Shown piece after piece: positions 1 through 11,524 of a DNA stretch of 64,000 nt; within the stretch, counting starts at the first letter, position 1; each line of letters starts with the position of its first letter. Under the pieces are notes generated by a model that had not been told where the DNA came from, searched no databases, and was given only the letters and a program-made list of their open reading frames with translations. The stretch is from Odiellus spinosus (Eukaryota > Arthropoda > Arachnida > Opiliones > Phalangiidae): the NCBI GenBank assembly GCA_963920705.1, contig OY987225.1, positions 29,759,538 to 29,823,537 of the forward strand, given 5' to 3'. A program made the position numbers and the translations under genes.

Positions 1-213
1 GAGGGATATACAATTTTTGACCTAATTATAAGATTTTTCCTAATTGGGAAATCCGATTTCGTTCGTTATGGGAGCATATTGAAATGAAAAGTAAAATCGA
101 CGTCACATTATAGATAAACAGTCTAGGAAATTTCATTTTTCTAAAAATTAAAATCCCTAGCTTTGCGCGAGATCAAATTGAAAAGACCCTAATCAAGTCT
201 GATCATTATAAAC

Positions 214-404
214 AATAGCCGCGTTCACATTAGACACTTTTAAATCGTTTTCAAACCAGTTTCAAATGATCAAATCGACTTTTCGAGCGATTAATTACAT
301 TTTTGGATGAAGGATCTCTACAGTTAACCTCGAAATTTTTTAGTTTGACCTTTCCAAAACGGTTGAAAACGCCTTTAAAGTCTCTAGTGTGAACGCAGCT
401 ATTG
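214..404. mobile_element. Family D MITE copy 1 (degenerate)
   Basis: A short element whose ends are inverted: it opens with AGCCGCGTTCACATTAGA and closes with the complement-like CTAGTGTGAACGCAGCT. The interior carries the family hallmarks AAATCGTTTT, GTTTCAAATGAT and several ATCGA words. Other family D copies lie at 12690, 14981, 16784, 29290, 50777 and 51899. No coding capacity. I infer a non-autonomous DNA transposon; no clear target duplication is visible here. Confidence 0.6.
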
Positions 405-1073
405 ATCAAAATATTTAATCATATTGGATATATTTTGGAATGGTTTAAAATAACGCAAAAGAGGGAAAAATTATTTCCTTGGTCTCTGAATAAATAAAGA
501 CAGGGTCGCTTTAAGACTAGGAGTATAGTGTGAGCCGTTTATTCATCCTGTCAATCTTCCTTATTCGAAACTTAAGCGAGGCTGTGAGGGCGATATCTTA
601 TACGATATATACGCTTATATATACAACCCTACTTTTTTTCTTAACTCAAACATATACAGAATTTCGTCGTCCCAAAAAAATAAAGGTTACTGATACAGTA
701 TAGATTAAGGTTGAAATTTTGGAACTAACAACGCTTTACTGTTAGCTTCACTGAAAGATAGAAGATGGAACTGAAATTTCAACCCAATTCTGACTATAGT
801 AAATATATATAAAGTTGCTCGTGTTCTCTGAAATCGAGGAATGATTGTTTTTACGAATATTATGACAGCTCTTTCGAGATTTTTTTTTCTCTTCCAAACT
901 GATGCTTTTATGAGTTTAATAGTTTTGTTGTAACGTATATAGAATATCAGGCGACCTCGGGTTAGTCTTACAAGTGAACGTGAAAAGGGGTTAAAACTAA
1001 GGGAATTTTGATATGAGTTTAATCTCAAATTTTCCAAATAAAGATTTAAAAGTTTATGAGCTCCAAAGTTCAT
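405..1073. other. Gene-free AT-rich stretch
   Basis: No recognisable gene or repeat. A 145-codon open frame on the minus strand (705-1142) has no recognisable domain, has a biased composition typical of AT-rich noncoding DNA, and runs into repeat family H. I do not call it a gene. Confidence 0.5.
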
Positions 1074-1285
1074 GAACTCCAAATGGAAATTGAGAAGCAT
1101 TTTCGTAATGATTGTTAAAAACGATTCAAAATATATATACATATGTCATAGAAAAAAATTAACCCGACTGTAAAAATTTATAATCGCCATTTTCGAAATT
1201 TTTAAAATAAATATTCCCCGCAAAGATCACGTGGCTATTGTAGAGCCTACAGTTGATTCTGGACACGTGATAAGATAATTTTACA
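1074..1285 (+). repeat. Dispersed repeat family H, copy 1
   Basis: This shares a long collinear block with 5177-5452 and a shorter one with 48354-48480. Landmarks in order are GAACTCC-AAT, AACGATTCAAAATATATATA, CATTTTCGAAATTTTTAAA, a CCCGC-AA step, GAGCCTACAGT and a closing CACGTGA. It is noncoding. The nature of the parent element is unknown; no terminal inverted repeat was found. Confidence 0.7.
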
Positions 1286-2033
1286 AATTTACATAGAACG
1301 TTGTTGGCCAGGGGCGCATTTATTTAAAGAATTTATCCTGAATGAGGGCGCGATGAATTTTTTTAACAAACTTAGATGTTAAAAATATAATGGGCTTTTC
1401 GGCAATATACGCGGGTGAACAGAAGCTTGAAAATTCACCCATCCTGTTTACAGCCCTATTGCGTCATTATGTTTCGCGTTCAAGTTATAAATAGAGTCAG
1501 ATCTCCGCTATCTAAGGTATAAACTTTCTTCGAATAAGTTAATTTGAGATGTCAGTACGTAAAAAGCTAAAGCTACCATGATATTGAAGAAACCAAGCAT
1601 ATAAAGAAATAGAGGATTCTAGGTTTTTTACGCGCTAACAACTTTAACTGATAACAACATTCTTTACCGGAAAAAAGGGCATTATAATACAGATGTCCCT
1701 AGATATAGTAGAATACTACTATAGTTACGGTAGATTTCTAACTATAAATCTTACTGCAAGTAAGCCTGAATTCTATGGGTTATTATAAAGAAGAAATGGA
1801 CTTTGACTGCAGTATACTTTTGTCGTGGAAAATAAAGTTAGTAAGAGATCCAGGAATAAGAAGCTAAAACAAGATGGTGTAGGGTCACAGTAGTTACACG
1901 ACCTGACGAGGCTTAGTTGTTAAATTTAACAGTATCCAAAGCTACATCTGATTCTCCCTTAATTATCCCTACTCCTTGATTTTATGTCTGAATCATTTGA
2001 ATTATGGCTCTAACTTTACGATTTGAAGTCTAC
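1286..2033. other. Gene-free stretch
   Basis: No gene, RNA gene or structured repeat recognised. It ends with TTTGAAGTCTAC immediately before a family A element; those 12 bases also occur inside family A termini (see findings). Confidence 0.5.
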
Positions 2034-2369
2034 CAGAAGCCGATGAAACCCTCCTTTGAAGTCTATTACTCCCGGGTCTTGTCTACCCCTCTCTGTATGG
2101 GCTAGTTTCAAAAAGCGCGATTCGTACTCCTCCTAACGGTAAATATTTTCGGCGCGGGAGTTCGTCGAACGAATATCTCTAGCAGCCTTGGAGTTCGTCA
2201 AAAAAACGTCGTCGTTTGTGGAGAGAGAGAATTTCCAATTTTCCGTAGACAGGGGTATGAAGTAGGACCCCTCCGATCTCGTAAAATCGTGAATTTTACC
2301 CATACAGAAAGTCGCGCTATATGGAACATTAGAGTAGAAGACTTCAAAGGAGGGTTTCATCGGCTTCTG
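2034..2369 (-). mobile_element. Family A MITE copy 1
   Basis: A complete 336-bp element with terminal inverted repeats starting CAGAAGCCGATGAAACCC and ending in the complement. It is flanked by a perfect 7-bp duplication AGTCTAC. In this orientation the left end continues TATTACTCCCGGGTC, the reverse of copies 2, 3, 4, 6, 7 and 8. It belongs to subfamily 1 (GTTTCAAAAAGCGCG near the left end). Short open frames inside it are by-products of the repeat, not genes. Non-autonomous DNA transposon by structure. Confidence 0.9.
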
Positions 2370-2891
2370 AGTCTACTTAATTCACTCTTTATTATTAATC
2401 CACGATTTTCCGTCTGGCTCTCCATGAAATTTCCTAGCTCCTGTGTCTCTGACTGAGTAACAGTCAGAATTTATCTCATAGGCCTCGTGACTAAGTAAAA
2501 CGACAACTTATCCTGTTAACAAACTGAAGCACGTTTTTTTTTTTTTTTTTTGGCATAGCCCCCTGCCTTGGACAGTGGCGGGTACAGCACGATCGCTATA
2601 GTAACTCAAAGACAAGTTTTCGCGTAACTAAAAAGGAAGCCAAAGGCAAAAGAAAAAGCTTATAAGAAATATGCTAAAGAACTGTTAAGGAATGCTATAT
2701 ACTTGTTTATCAGGATTAGTATGAAGCGGTGATAAACCTAAATGTAGTGTTTTACGAATTGCACCGTTACTCCCATTATTAGTAGTATGAATTTAGGTTG
2801 AAAAAACTACGCAAGATTGATCCTATCTACAAGTACTTGTCTATTCCTGGTTAACATATATATAATCGTGTTTTCAAAATGAGCTGACAAA

Positions 2892-2952
2892 GATTACTAC
2901 TTTTTCACCAGGTTTAATATAGTGTATAAATCCGCCTTAGCTTTGCTTTTAT
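2892..2952 (+). repeat. Dispersed 60-75 bp unit, copy a
   Basis: Reads TACTACTTTTTC, then GGTTTAATATAGTGTATAAA, then TCCGCCTTAGCTTTGC. It matches the consensus of this unit: an ACTACTTTTA-like left part, a core of TTAACATTGTGTATTAATCC plus GCC, and a CAG- or TAG-starting right part. Function unknown. Confidence 0.7.
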
Positions 2953-3071
2953 CCTCAACTACTCTTGAAAAGCAAAAGGTTTGGTTTTGGTTATAAAGGG
3001 AATTTGGTACTGAGAAGGAAAATGCAAATTTATATTATACTCCTGTTCAACCGAGTATACAACTTAGTTGG

Positions 3072-3146
3072 ATAAACTATTTTAATTTCAATGGGATTTA
3101 ATATTATGTATTATTACACCCCAGCTTTCTCTTCTATCGCATACTG
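3072..3146 (+). repeat. Dispersed 60-75 bp unit, copy b
   Basis: A diverged copy: AAACTATTTTAATTTC, then GATTTAATATTATGTATTAT, then CACCCCAGCTTTCTC. It has the same order and spacing of parts as copy a, 180 bp upstream, in the same orientation. Confidence 0.55.
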
Positions 3147-4299
3147 TTATTGAATAAATTTATACATTGAAGTAATACCTTTTATGTTAATAATTTATTA
3201 GGGGGTATTGGCAGAACGAAGTAGCCAAGAAAGTAGGGTTTTTTTTATTCCAAGTCTGAGGATTAGAAATTGAGTATTCAAAGTGATGAAAATGTTTTTC
3301 TTTCTCCTTCATTTTATGCATGGTCGATTAACCAAATTTTAATGGCACTCGATATTGGAAATGAATTAATATTAAATGAGCTATTAACATAATAAATTAG
3401 GCTTAACTATGTGGCTCAAAAGATACAGCATACAAAATCATATCTTTCAGTACATTTAAAATTAATTCTACACACTTAAAATGGCAAAATATAATTATTC
3501 CAAATCGATAGCTACGGAAATTCGCTAGATTTTCTCGAAAAAAGCTTGATTTAAAATAAAATAACAAAAATTTTTCCAATATCTTTTTCTATTAATTTTA
3601 AACAAAGCGTTTCATTACTAGAGGTCGGGGTTTGAACAAGATTATCCACAAATATTTGGTTAATCAGTTAATCATAAAATATAATCGGTTAATTATTCGC
3701 GATTACGTTGCATTTATCATAGACTTCCCGTGGATAATTTCAAAATATGAATAAAATTAAAACAAATTATCATATATTCATTACTTCATGCTCCCTTTAC
3801 GATAAATTTCGTTACAATAATCTAGTTATAATATAATGACGTCACGTGAAAATATCAGATTTTATAATATATTCAATAATATAGTATTTTTAAATGACCA
3901 TTTTATAAAAAAATTCCTCATAAAAAAGTGTTTATTTCAAATTGAAGATAAAAAAATCTGAATAAAATAAATAAATCCTATACGTTTCGAGTTTAAAAGA
4001 AATATATATCGAAGAAGCTTTCCTATTGGTCCTTTAAATCCATCCCACCCCCTTTTTTCTCTAGCTTCTATCAGTTTTTGGTAGCGTGCGCGATTGCTTT
4101 TTAAAGATTATCCCTTCTCTTGAAGAAATAAAAAAAATCCAAGTTTTATTTTACAGCGAGTATAAAATTGTCTAGTTCCAGTTATCTTTAGGATTTGTTC
4201 ATATACGTAGAAGTTAGTCCAGCTTCGGACACGTTACCAACTAAAGGTGGGATAAAAAAATATTCGTATTTACTCCTTTTCAAGATAAATTTGCAAAAA

Positions 4300-4366
4300 G
4301 ACTACTTTTTCTTTCGTGATTTAATATTGCGTATTAATTCGCCTCAGTATTCGCTGGTTTGCAAAG
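4300..4366 (+). repeat. Dispersed 60-75 bp unit, copy c
   Basis: GACTACTTTTTC, then GATTTAATATTGCGTATTAA, then TTCGCCTCAGTATTC, with the downstream TTTGCAAAG element that several other copies also carry. Confidence 0.7.
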
Positions 4367-4439
4367 TTATCTTGAAATTAAAGTAACATACCCACTATCT
4401 CCTACGAATAAAAAAAAAATACACTGTAGAATTGAAAGC

Positions 4440-4458
4440 GGGGGGAGGGGGGGGGGGG
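4440..4458 (+). repeat. Poly-G tract
   Basis: A 19-base G run broken by one A, in an otherwise AT-rich setting. Similar tracts occur at 31345 and 47580. Confidence 0.9.
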
Positions 4459-4498
4459 CTATAGTTCTGAGCGAACTGTAAACCCATTTTGATTATAT

Positions 4499-4834
4499 CA
4501 GAAGCCGATGAAACCCTCCTTTGAAGTCTACTACTCCAATGTTCCATATAGCGCTCCTCTCTGTATGGGTAAAATTCCCAATTTTACGAGTTAGAAGGGG
4601 TCCTACTTCATCCCCCCTGTCTACGGAAAATTGGAAATTCTCTCTCTCCACAAACGAGGACGTTTTTGGACGAACTCCAAGGCCGCTAGAGATATTCGCT
4701 CGACGAACTCCCGCTCCGAAAACATCTACCGTTAGGAGGCGTACGAATCGCGCCTTTTGAGAATAACCCATACAGAGAGGCGTAGACAAGACCAGGGAGT
4801 AATAGACTTCAAAGGAGGGTTTCATCGGCTTCTG
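4499..4834 (+). mobile_element. Family A MITE copy 2
   Basis: A complete 336-bp element with the family A terminal inverted repeats and a perfect 7-bp duplication ATTATAT on both sides. Left end continues TACTACTCCAATG. It is subfamily 2: it has GAGTTAGAAGGGGTC on the left half and CGCCTTTTGAGAATAACCC near the right end. Internal open frames on both strands are by-products of the repeat. Confidence 0.92.
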
Positions 4835-5176
4835 ATTATATACATAAACTATAAAGTATGTAGTGATTGACTTGGAAGCTGGAAATGCCTTCTTCAAGCT
4901 CCTCACTCTTCCCATCAAGCACAGATATTTCTTATTGAAAAGTCATTTTTCAGTCTTATTTAGGAACTTGAATTTGCTCTACATAACCATATATATAGGA
5001 AATTTTTCTATTTCCGCGTGATCGTCTATTTTAGTTTTGATAAGGTTAAGAAGGGCGAGAGATTCTAAGACATCGTTACTGCGTAAGAAGATGATGAAGC
5101 AGAAGGAAAAATAGGCTTAGCACGTATATTCCACATTGTTCTTCTTCTCGTAAATATGGAAAGCTATGCCAGTGAT
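4835..5176. other. Gene-free stretch
   Basis: Nothing recognised apart from one AAATAGGCTTAGC word at about 5110, part of the window-wide motif described in the findings. Confidence 0.5.
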
Positions 5177-5452
5177 GAACTCCGAATGCAAATTGAGTAG
5201 CATTTTCGGAAAGATCGTTAAAAAACGATTCAAAATATATATACATACGTCATAGAACAAAATTACAACAACAGTAAAAATGCATATTTTATAATCGTCA
5301 TTTTCGAAATTTTTAAAGTATAATTTCCCGCGAAACTACGTCATCAAATGTTACCGTATGGCATTTTTAGAGCCTACAGTCGATTCTCGCGCTTTCTGGC
5401 ACGTGAATATGTCATTTTCTCGCGGTGTTTTTCGTAAAAGTACTTAATTACG
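5177..5452 (+). repeat. Dispersed repeat family H, copy 2
   Basis: The longest copy of family H, sharing all landmarks with copy 1 and extending further right through GGCACGTGAATA and TTTCTCGCGGT to AAAAGTACTTAAT. That right part is also present in copy 3 at 48354-48480. Noncoding; element type unknown. Confidence 0.7.
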
Positions 5453-6135
5453 TTCCAGAAATAAACTACGACATATTTTTGACACTTTCATTTTCGAAGT
5501 TTCTGAAGTACGCGTCAACCCAGTTGCATATCAACAAAGCCTAATTTAATTATTATATGATTTACAAAATTTACGAGGCTCGATGGGGTCAATCTTGACC
5601 GAACTTTTAACCCGACCTTTTATATACTTTTTAGAGTTCACGGTTAAAACTCAACTCTCTACTCTTATTGAAAATAAATCAAATAAAGGTCGCGAAAACT
5701 CGATTTCTCTCTCGGAGTATACGATGTGAAACACAACGAGATCTCGGGAAAGCGAGTAGTATCTAACATGATTCGCTGTAATTCAAAATGAGTTGACAAA
5801 CGAGAGAGAAAAGAGGCGGATTGTTACGCAATATTAAAGCATAATAGGCAAAAAAGTAGTATTTGCCAAGACCTCTTGACTAACAATATATAAAACTTTC
5901 CAAATCAATAAATACTTCCGGCGACCTTTAGTGTGACCAGATACAAATCGTGAACAAGAAATCTGTAAGAACTTGTACAATTCAGAGACACTTTATGAAT
6001 GTTTTACAACGCAAACATGTCTTATATTCAGTATGTAAGCGTTTATTTTAACAGTGTGATAGACAGATATGATCTTCGACCTTTGTTTTAAATGCATAAT
6101 AGACGTTTTAACTCATATCAAGGATACAGTCATAA
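5453..6135. other. Gene-free stretch with one core unit
   Basis: No gene recognised; contains the minus-strand core unit annotated at 5803-5866. Confidence 0.5.
5803..5866 (-). repeat. Dispersed 60-75 bp unit, copy d
   Basis: On the minus strand it reads TACTACTTTTTTGCC, then GCTTTAATATTGCGTAACAA, then TCCGCCTC. Same three-part layout as the other copies. Confidence 0.65.
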
Positions 6136-6452
6136 CAAGAATCCATTCAGGTTCCATAAGAATATGGGAGGGCCGCGATTCAATAACCATCCTCCCAAAC
6201 TTTGTAGCAAAAGTTCGTCCGCTTCGAATCGATTTTTCAAGTATATCGTTCCTGACATTATATTATTAACCCGCGCCACTAACGACCTTGACATAATATT
6301 TTGGGTAATAAAAATGGACCCGACCGAAAAAAGATCTAAGCGTACAAATGTTGCGAAAATTGCGGACGAACTTTTGTTACACAGTTTGGGAGGATGGTAC
6401 CAGAGGCTAAAGCTATGCTCCCATATTCTTATGGAACCTGAATGGATTCTTG
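6136..6452. mobile_element. Family L fold-back MITE
   Basis: A 317-bp element with perfect 35-bp terminal inverted repeats (6136-6170 and 6418-6452) starting CAAGAATCCATTCAGG. A second inner pair (6188-6223 and 6361-6396) makes most of it fold back on itself. The flanks are GTCATAA and GTCATAG, a 7-bp duplication with one mismatch, the same duplication length as families A, B and C. A 130-codon frame runs through it but simply traverses both arms, and I recognise no protein in it. Confidence 0.85.
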
Positions 6453-8174
6453 GTCATAGTCATAGATCTCGTGTGCTTATTTAATGATTTCTTGCTCACT
6501 AAATACGTTTCTGATACAAATTGGAGCTCTTCTCGTCAATTACACCCTTTCTAACGTCACGTCTACAAAGGCGTGATCCGCGAGGTATATATTGTATAAA
6601 CTTTCTCCAATTTTTTTAAAACTCCGTACTCACACTCTTCCACACACACCCGCACACATTGCGTAACCCCCACACACAACCCCTCAACAAAAAAAGACGG
6701 ACGAAAAAAAACTCGAGAGGGTAAAAAATATCTCAATTTAGAGTATATAGCGTTTATTTTAGATGGTATATTACTCCATGGTATGGGAAGTTTTCTACAA
6801 TCGACGCGGGGAGTGGAGCAAAGGAGGAAAAGTTTCAAAGATAGAGAGAGAGGGTAAAGGGTTAAAGAGTTAAAGTCTTAACGAAGGCGGTTAAGTGGTA
6901 TTTTCCATCTAAGGAGAAGTGAAAATAATTTAATATAAAATAACGAAAATAGATTTTTTTAAGTCTATTTAAGAAGGGGCTATTCTCCGCTATAAATATT
7001 TAATTATGATATGAATGAGATATAGGAACAAGGTAATTATTTTTGTATATTTGGACAGCTTTCTAAGATATATCCATATTTTAGGGTCTAAGAAATCTAA
7101 AAAATGTATCTTTCTGATATCACGAAAGCGTTCGGTTAATTAGATGATTACGCGATTTGTTACGTAATCACTTTAATCAACTCTGACTTGCGCGAAAGCT
7201 TCGTTTCAATAATGTTAATTTTAATTGTATTCTGTATTCTATAACTTTGGTAAGACTAGGAGGTTCATACACTGGAAGTAGGCTTCACCATGAACAAGAA
7301 AGCGTCACGGTTGGAACACTTTTAAAGGCGCTATCGAAAATTATGATTTTCATCAGTTTTAAGCAAATTATATATTACACCCTTAAAAGGGGATTTAAAT
7401 TTTCAGTTTTTTTTTTAAGAATTAATAATTAAGTACATTAGCCACTTCCCTAACATCTTTACATTATCACTCCATTTTACTTGGTCCCATCACAATACAC
7501 AATAGAGGCGCAAATGCCTTAAAGCGTCACCCCCTTTAAATCCTACCGTCATACTACACACTATATCACGTTCAAGAAGAATTACCAATGCCTACTTTTT
7601 TCCTTACGTAGTTTAAACATTATGTATTAATCCGCCATAGTATTGTACATTTGTAAATTAACCGTTTGAAACCCGAAATATATAACTATATCTACAGGAC
7701 CATACCTTCTCTTTTTCTTAACTCTATCTTGCCCCGGTTGGTTTTCTCTTAGCTGTTCCCTTATATTAAGTTCATTCATCCCCTCGAGTAGGCAGTACAG
7801 CCAATAGTAAGTCTCCTTTTATCTCGAAGTGAACAAATTATAGAGATAAGAGTTAAGCCTAACTTCGCTAGTTCTTCCAAACTCTAGCGTTGGCTTTCTA
7901 TACTATAACTTGGGGAATAAGTTCATCCCTAGTGCCGAACTCTAAGGCGTCTCTCCGCGTATACCTTTAATACGAATTTGGCGAGTACGTGACTTAGCTC
8001 TAGAGACGGGGAAGATGCTGCTCGGGTTCGGGATCAAGTTTGGAACTCTAGCTCGAAAGGAGGAAAACTTAATCCTAGAAAGAATTTCTATCATCGACTT
8101 GAAAAGAGAGAGAGAGATAGTATTTCATCTTTTGATGAAATTGCAACGAGTATAATACTATACGCTAACTTTAA
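6453..8174. other. Gene-free stretch
   Basis: No gene recognised. Contains a C/A-rich segment near 6640-6690, one dispersed core unit (7590-7655) and a GA repeat just after 8100. Confidence 0.5.
7590..7655 (+). repeat. Dispersed 60-75 bp unit, copy e
   Basis: CCTACTTTTTTCC, then GTTTAAACATTATGTATTAA, then TCCGCCATAGTATTG. A clear match to the consensus core. Confidence 0.75.
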
Positions 8175-8386
8175 AGGGATACTAGACTCCGACAAGTTAT
8201 TTTGAATAGAATTTGACTTAAAAACATAATCAAAACTTGCCCAAAATTTATTCTCAACGAATTTAGGCTTAGCGATTCTTTGATAATAAACTATAAATAA
8301 TTGTGAAATCTTTGAGATGATTTTTTAACCATTTTGAACAGCACAAATAGATTAAAAATAACTTGTTATTAGAGTTCAGTATCCCT
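8175..8386. mobile_element. Family G TTAA-flanked MITE
   Basis: A 212-bp element starting AGGGATACTAGACTCCGAC and ending in the imperfect complement GAGTTCAGTATCCCT. It is flanked on both sides by TTAA (8171-8174 and 8387-8390). The inverted repeat continues inward as ACAAGTTATTTT / AAATAACTTGTT. A TTAA target is known for piggyBac and Kolobok transposons; which one applies here is undetermined. No coding capacity. Confidence 0.75.
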
Positions 8387-8390
8387 TTAA

Positions 8391-9389
8391 TATAACAGAT
8401 AAAAAAAAAATCAGTCATAAATGCGGTCAATTCCAAATGCAATTCAATATAATTTGTCAACTGAATTAAAAGCAATATTATGAAAGGCTGGGATACAATT
8501 TTATAAGCCTAATAATCTCATTATTATCCATTCCTTATACCTTTCGTAATATAGGTTATATATAAGAAGATTCAGACTAACTATACGAATATATGAATGA
8601 AAACTGGGTGTACCATGATCATGGAAAATATTGGTACTATTTTTTTCTCTCCGTGGGACAACATTATATATCCTTCCACCGTATCATTATCATAACTTAT
8701 TGTTAGACTATAGAAAAAATTATATTTTGATCGTAAGAAGTTTACAATGAAGATAAATCTAAGGCGTATTAATACAAAGTGTTAAACATCGAGGAGAAAA
8801 AAGTAGTTTTCTAAACCAATTTTGAATAAAATATACTTGAAGTAAACTTTGAAATTGCAGAAGGTACAAGACTAAGGCTTAATAATATCTCAATGCTGAG
8901 AGATATAGGGTAGTAAAAGGCTATATACATTTTGAAATCTAAGAGTGCTCTAAATTTTTTCGGTTTTCATTTCTAGATGGCTGAATCGGTTGGTGGTTTT
9001 TCTTTCGTATTTTTTATCTGAAGGGATTTTTTTTTTTTTTTATTTCTTGTTTGAAAAGAAATCCTGAACTGGCTCACTATACGGAGCATTCCCGATTGAA
9101 ATTGACCTAAATTTCTTACTATGGCTTGTACGAAGGTTGCGACTATATATAAAATAATCAATAATTATATGTATGAACTTTCTAAAGTCCTTTTGCTCGC
9201 TACATATCGAGGATCGAGTGATCAAGCCAGAGAAATCGTCAGAATAGAAACAGTTTTAACAGCAAATTGACAGTTTTGCGGGATGAAAAGGGGTTTTTTT
9301 TTATGTTTTTTTTAAGATATAAGAATTTGAAAGATGATAGCGAGAGTTTTAACTCTGAATTACGTTTGAAATATTTCTGTGAATTTTAG
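8391..9389. other. Gene-free stretch
   Basis: No gene recognised; one minus-strand core unit at 8757-8810 and poly-T runs. Short minus-strand frames around 8973-9225 look like chance frames. Confidence 0.5.
8757..8810 (-). repeat. Dispersed 60-75 bp unit, copy f
   Basis: On the minus strand: AACTACTTTTTTCTCC, then GTTTAACACTTTGTATTAAT, then ACGCCTTAG. Confidence 0.7.
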
Positions 9390-9688
9390 CAAGAAGGATC
9401 AGACAAGGAGAGGAAAAGTGGGAACGGCGCGGTTCCTACTGCGTCGGCCTAAACTCCCACTCTGGGAGAACGAGGGGCAGACGGGGGTAGAGATGCTTCG
9501 TGGTAAATTGTTGTCACGTGGGTAAAACGGATCCTTTATGAAACGCGTAGTCACCGACGACGCTAGCGACCACGTGACAACAGTTTACCTCGAGAATTTC
9601 CTATCCCCTTTCCACCCGAGTGGGAGGTTGGCTTTTCTCTCCAATTCAACGCAGCCCCACTTTTCCTCTTCTTGTCTGATCCTTCTTG
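9390..9688 (+). mobile_element. Family B MITE copy 1
   Basis: A 299-bp element with terminal inverted repeats starting CAAGAAGGATCAGACAAGG and about 33 bp long. It is flanked by a perfect 7-bp duplication ATTTTAG. The interior holds an inverted pair around TTGTCACGTGG / CCACGTGACAA. Two further copies lie at 16371 (opposite orientation) and 40734. The 67-codon frame at 9538-9741 runs out of the element and is not a gene. Confidence 0.9.
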
Positions 9689-9816
9689 ATTTTAGTTCCG
9701 ATTTGAAAACTGATCAGTTGCAGACGACGATTGGGAAATAATACGCTTAACCTGAATGTCAATGATATGCAGAGTTTAAAAATTACCCTAATTTTGGAAA
9801 TTGATAAATTACACTA

Positions 9817-10027
9817 ATGATATTGATCATGCTGGAGATCCTGCATTTCCCATCGATCAATGTCATTGGTCGCTAGTCCTTATACGGGGAGTTCAGGTGA
9901 TAAAGTTAAGCCTGTTTTAAATTTATTTCTAGTTTAATATTTGTTTTTGATTTTTTATTCTTGGATTAGGCCTATTTAAAAGATAAGGAATCGATAAAAA
10001 CAATTATTTTTAGGTTTCATTCTCCCT
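9817..10027. mobile_element. Family F element, 5'-truncated copy
   Basis: The right part of a family F element. It shares the centre (GGAGATCCTGC, ATTGGTCGCTAGTCCTTA) and the right arm (AAATTTATTTCTAGTTTAAT, GGATTAGGCCTATTTAAA, GATAAGGAATCGAT) with 13704-14250. It ends in CATTCTCCCT followed by TTAA, the terminus seen in family E. The left terminus is missing. Confidence 0.65.
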
Positions 10028-10305
10028 TTAAAATATAAACCCAGTGGTAATTAAGCTTAAAAAGTTTTAAATAGTATTTTAAAATGGAAGAAATTGATCC
10101 AAAATTGGGAAAAAATTTCAGAGTTTATATTTAATTACTGAATATCAGAAACTAATCCCATTTCGAAGGATTATCTCGTCATTACTCGAATTGAGTATGA
10201 GTAGTTACGGAATAGAACTAAGCCCAATAATGTTTTCTCCATGAGTTCTCTCGTCTCTTCAGTTATTTCAGATCTATATTATTTTTCCTTCGAGATAAAT
10301 CTAAG

Positions 10306-10642
10306 CAGAAGCCGATGAAACCCTCCTTTGAAGTCTACTACTCTAATGTTCGATATAGCGCACCTCTTTGTATGGGTAAAATTCCCAATTTTACGAGATC
10401 GGAGGGGTCCTACTTCATACCCCCTGTCTACGGAAAATTGGAAATTCTCTCTCTCCACATACGACAACGTTTTTTTGACGAACTCGAAGGCTGCTAGAGA
10501 TATTCGCTCGACGAACTCCCGCTCCGAAAATATCTACCGTTAGGAGGCGTACGAAACCCGCTTTTTGAAACTAACCCATACAGAGAGGGGTAGACAAGAC
10601 CCGGGAGTAATAGACTTCAAAGTAGGGTTTCATCGGCTTCTG
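10306..10642 (+). mobile_element. Family A MITE copy 3
   Basis: A complete element with family A terminal inverted repeats and a perfect 7-bp duplication ATCTAAG. Subfamily 1 (GAGATCGGAGGGGTCC, CTTTTTGAAACTAACCC). One substitution (AGTAGGG for AGGAGGG) lies in the right terminal repeat. Confidence 0.92.
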
Positions 10643-11524
10643 ATCTAAGTAGAGCGAAGCTTATATAATAAGGGATTGCAATATCATACGCTTATGATGT
10701 AGTCTCCTTTTTTGTCCTATCTTTTCCTCCTTTGTTTTGCCAAAAATTCCTGGCTTTTATATACAAGACCCTTATTTTCTTTCTTTTACGCGGATGATAT
10801 AAACCGGATGGGAGAAGAGAGAGGAAATAAAAGCCCACGTATGCGGAGTAAGAGCGGGAGACAGAGAAAAACGTGTTAACTCTCTAACGTTTCATGATTA
10901 TAAAAAAAATATTCGGCTTTTTCTATATAAAGTTATTCTATATATCAATTACTACCTTGGTAGGGACATAATTCTCATTAAAAAATATTTTTTTTCTAGG
11001 ATAATTAACGTCCCTTTCAAAGGTGTTACTACACATGTACAATTTTTAGAAAAGGGTTCTGGGCATTCAATTCATTGTTTACTTTTAATTAAAAAAACAA
11101 ACAATAAACTCGCCTTTACTAGCTAAGCAATGCATATAGATAACCTTGTAAACCCGTTGCTATGGAAACGTTATTATCTTCCAGACGTGACCTTTTTGAA
11201 AAGCTTTTAAAGGTCGGATTATGTGTAGTATTTCGTGTCTCGTATCTGTCCTCCTAAATTAATCTTTCAGAACATTTTTTGGAGAACTATTTTAAACTTG
11301 TATTAGGTTTAACAATTGAATATTAATCAAACTTCAACTTTTACGATATATATTTAAAATTTAAATTATAAATATTTACCTTCAAAGTATTCATATTTGA
11401 AGTATTCTATTTAAAGGTTAGGTGTAGGTGAATGCTAATATTTTTAATTGACAACTGATTAATCAGAAGAAAGAGATTTAGTAGTTAAATTAAATGACGG
11501 ATTAGGCGAGGTGGTAGATATAAT
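10643..11524. other. Gene-free stretch
   Basis: AT-rich sequence with A and T runs. No gene, RNA gene or structured repeat recognised. Confidence 0.5.

Larger units (their letters stand above)
2370..4498. other. Gene-free stretch with three dispersed core units
   Basis: No gene. It contains a poly-T run (about 2534-2551), three copies of the recurrent 60-75 bp unit (annotated separately) and a G-rich tract before the next family A element. A 63-codon frame at 4195-4386 overlaps the third unit and has no recognisable domain. Confidence 0.5.

Noticed and set aside
705..1142. A 145-codon minus-strand frame
   Set aside because: No recognisable domain or motif, AT-driven composition, and overlap with repeat family H.
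4493..4918. Open frames within family A elements, repeated at several loci (peptides starting MKPSFEVYYS or MKSTTPMFDIA)
   Set aside because: They recur only because the MITE recurs, are open on both strands, lack a domain, and start in the terminal repeat. They are by-products of the repeat.
6092..6484. A 130-codon frame in family L
   Set aside because: It runs through both inverted arms of a fold-back MITE and shows no transposase motif.
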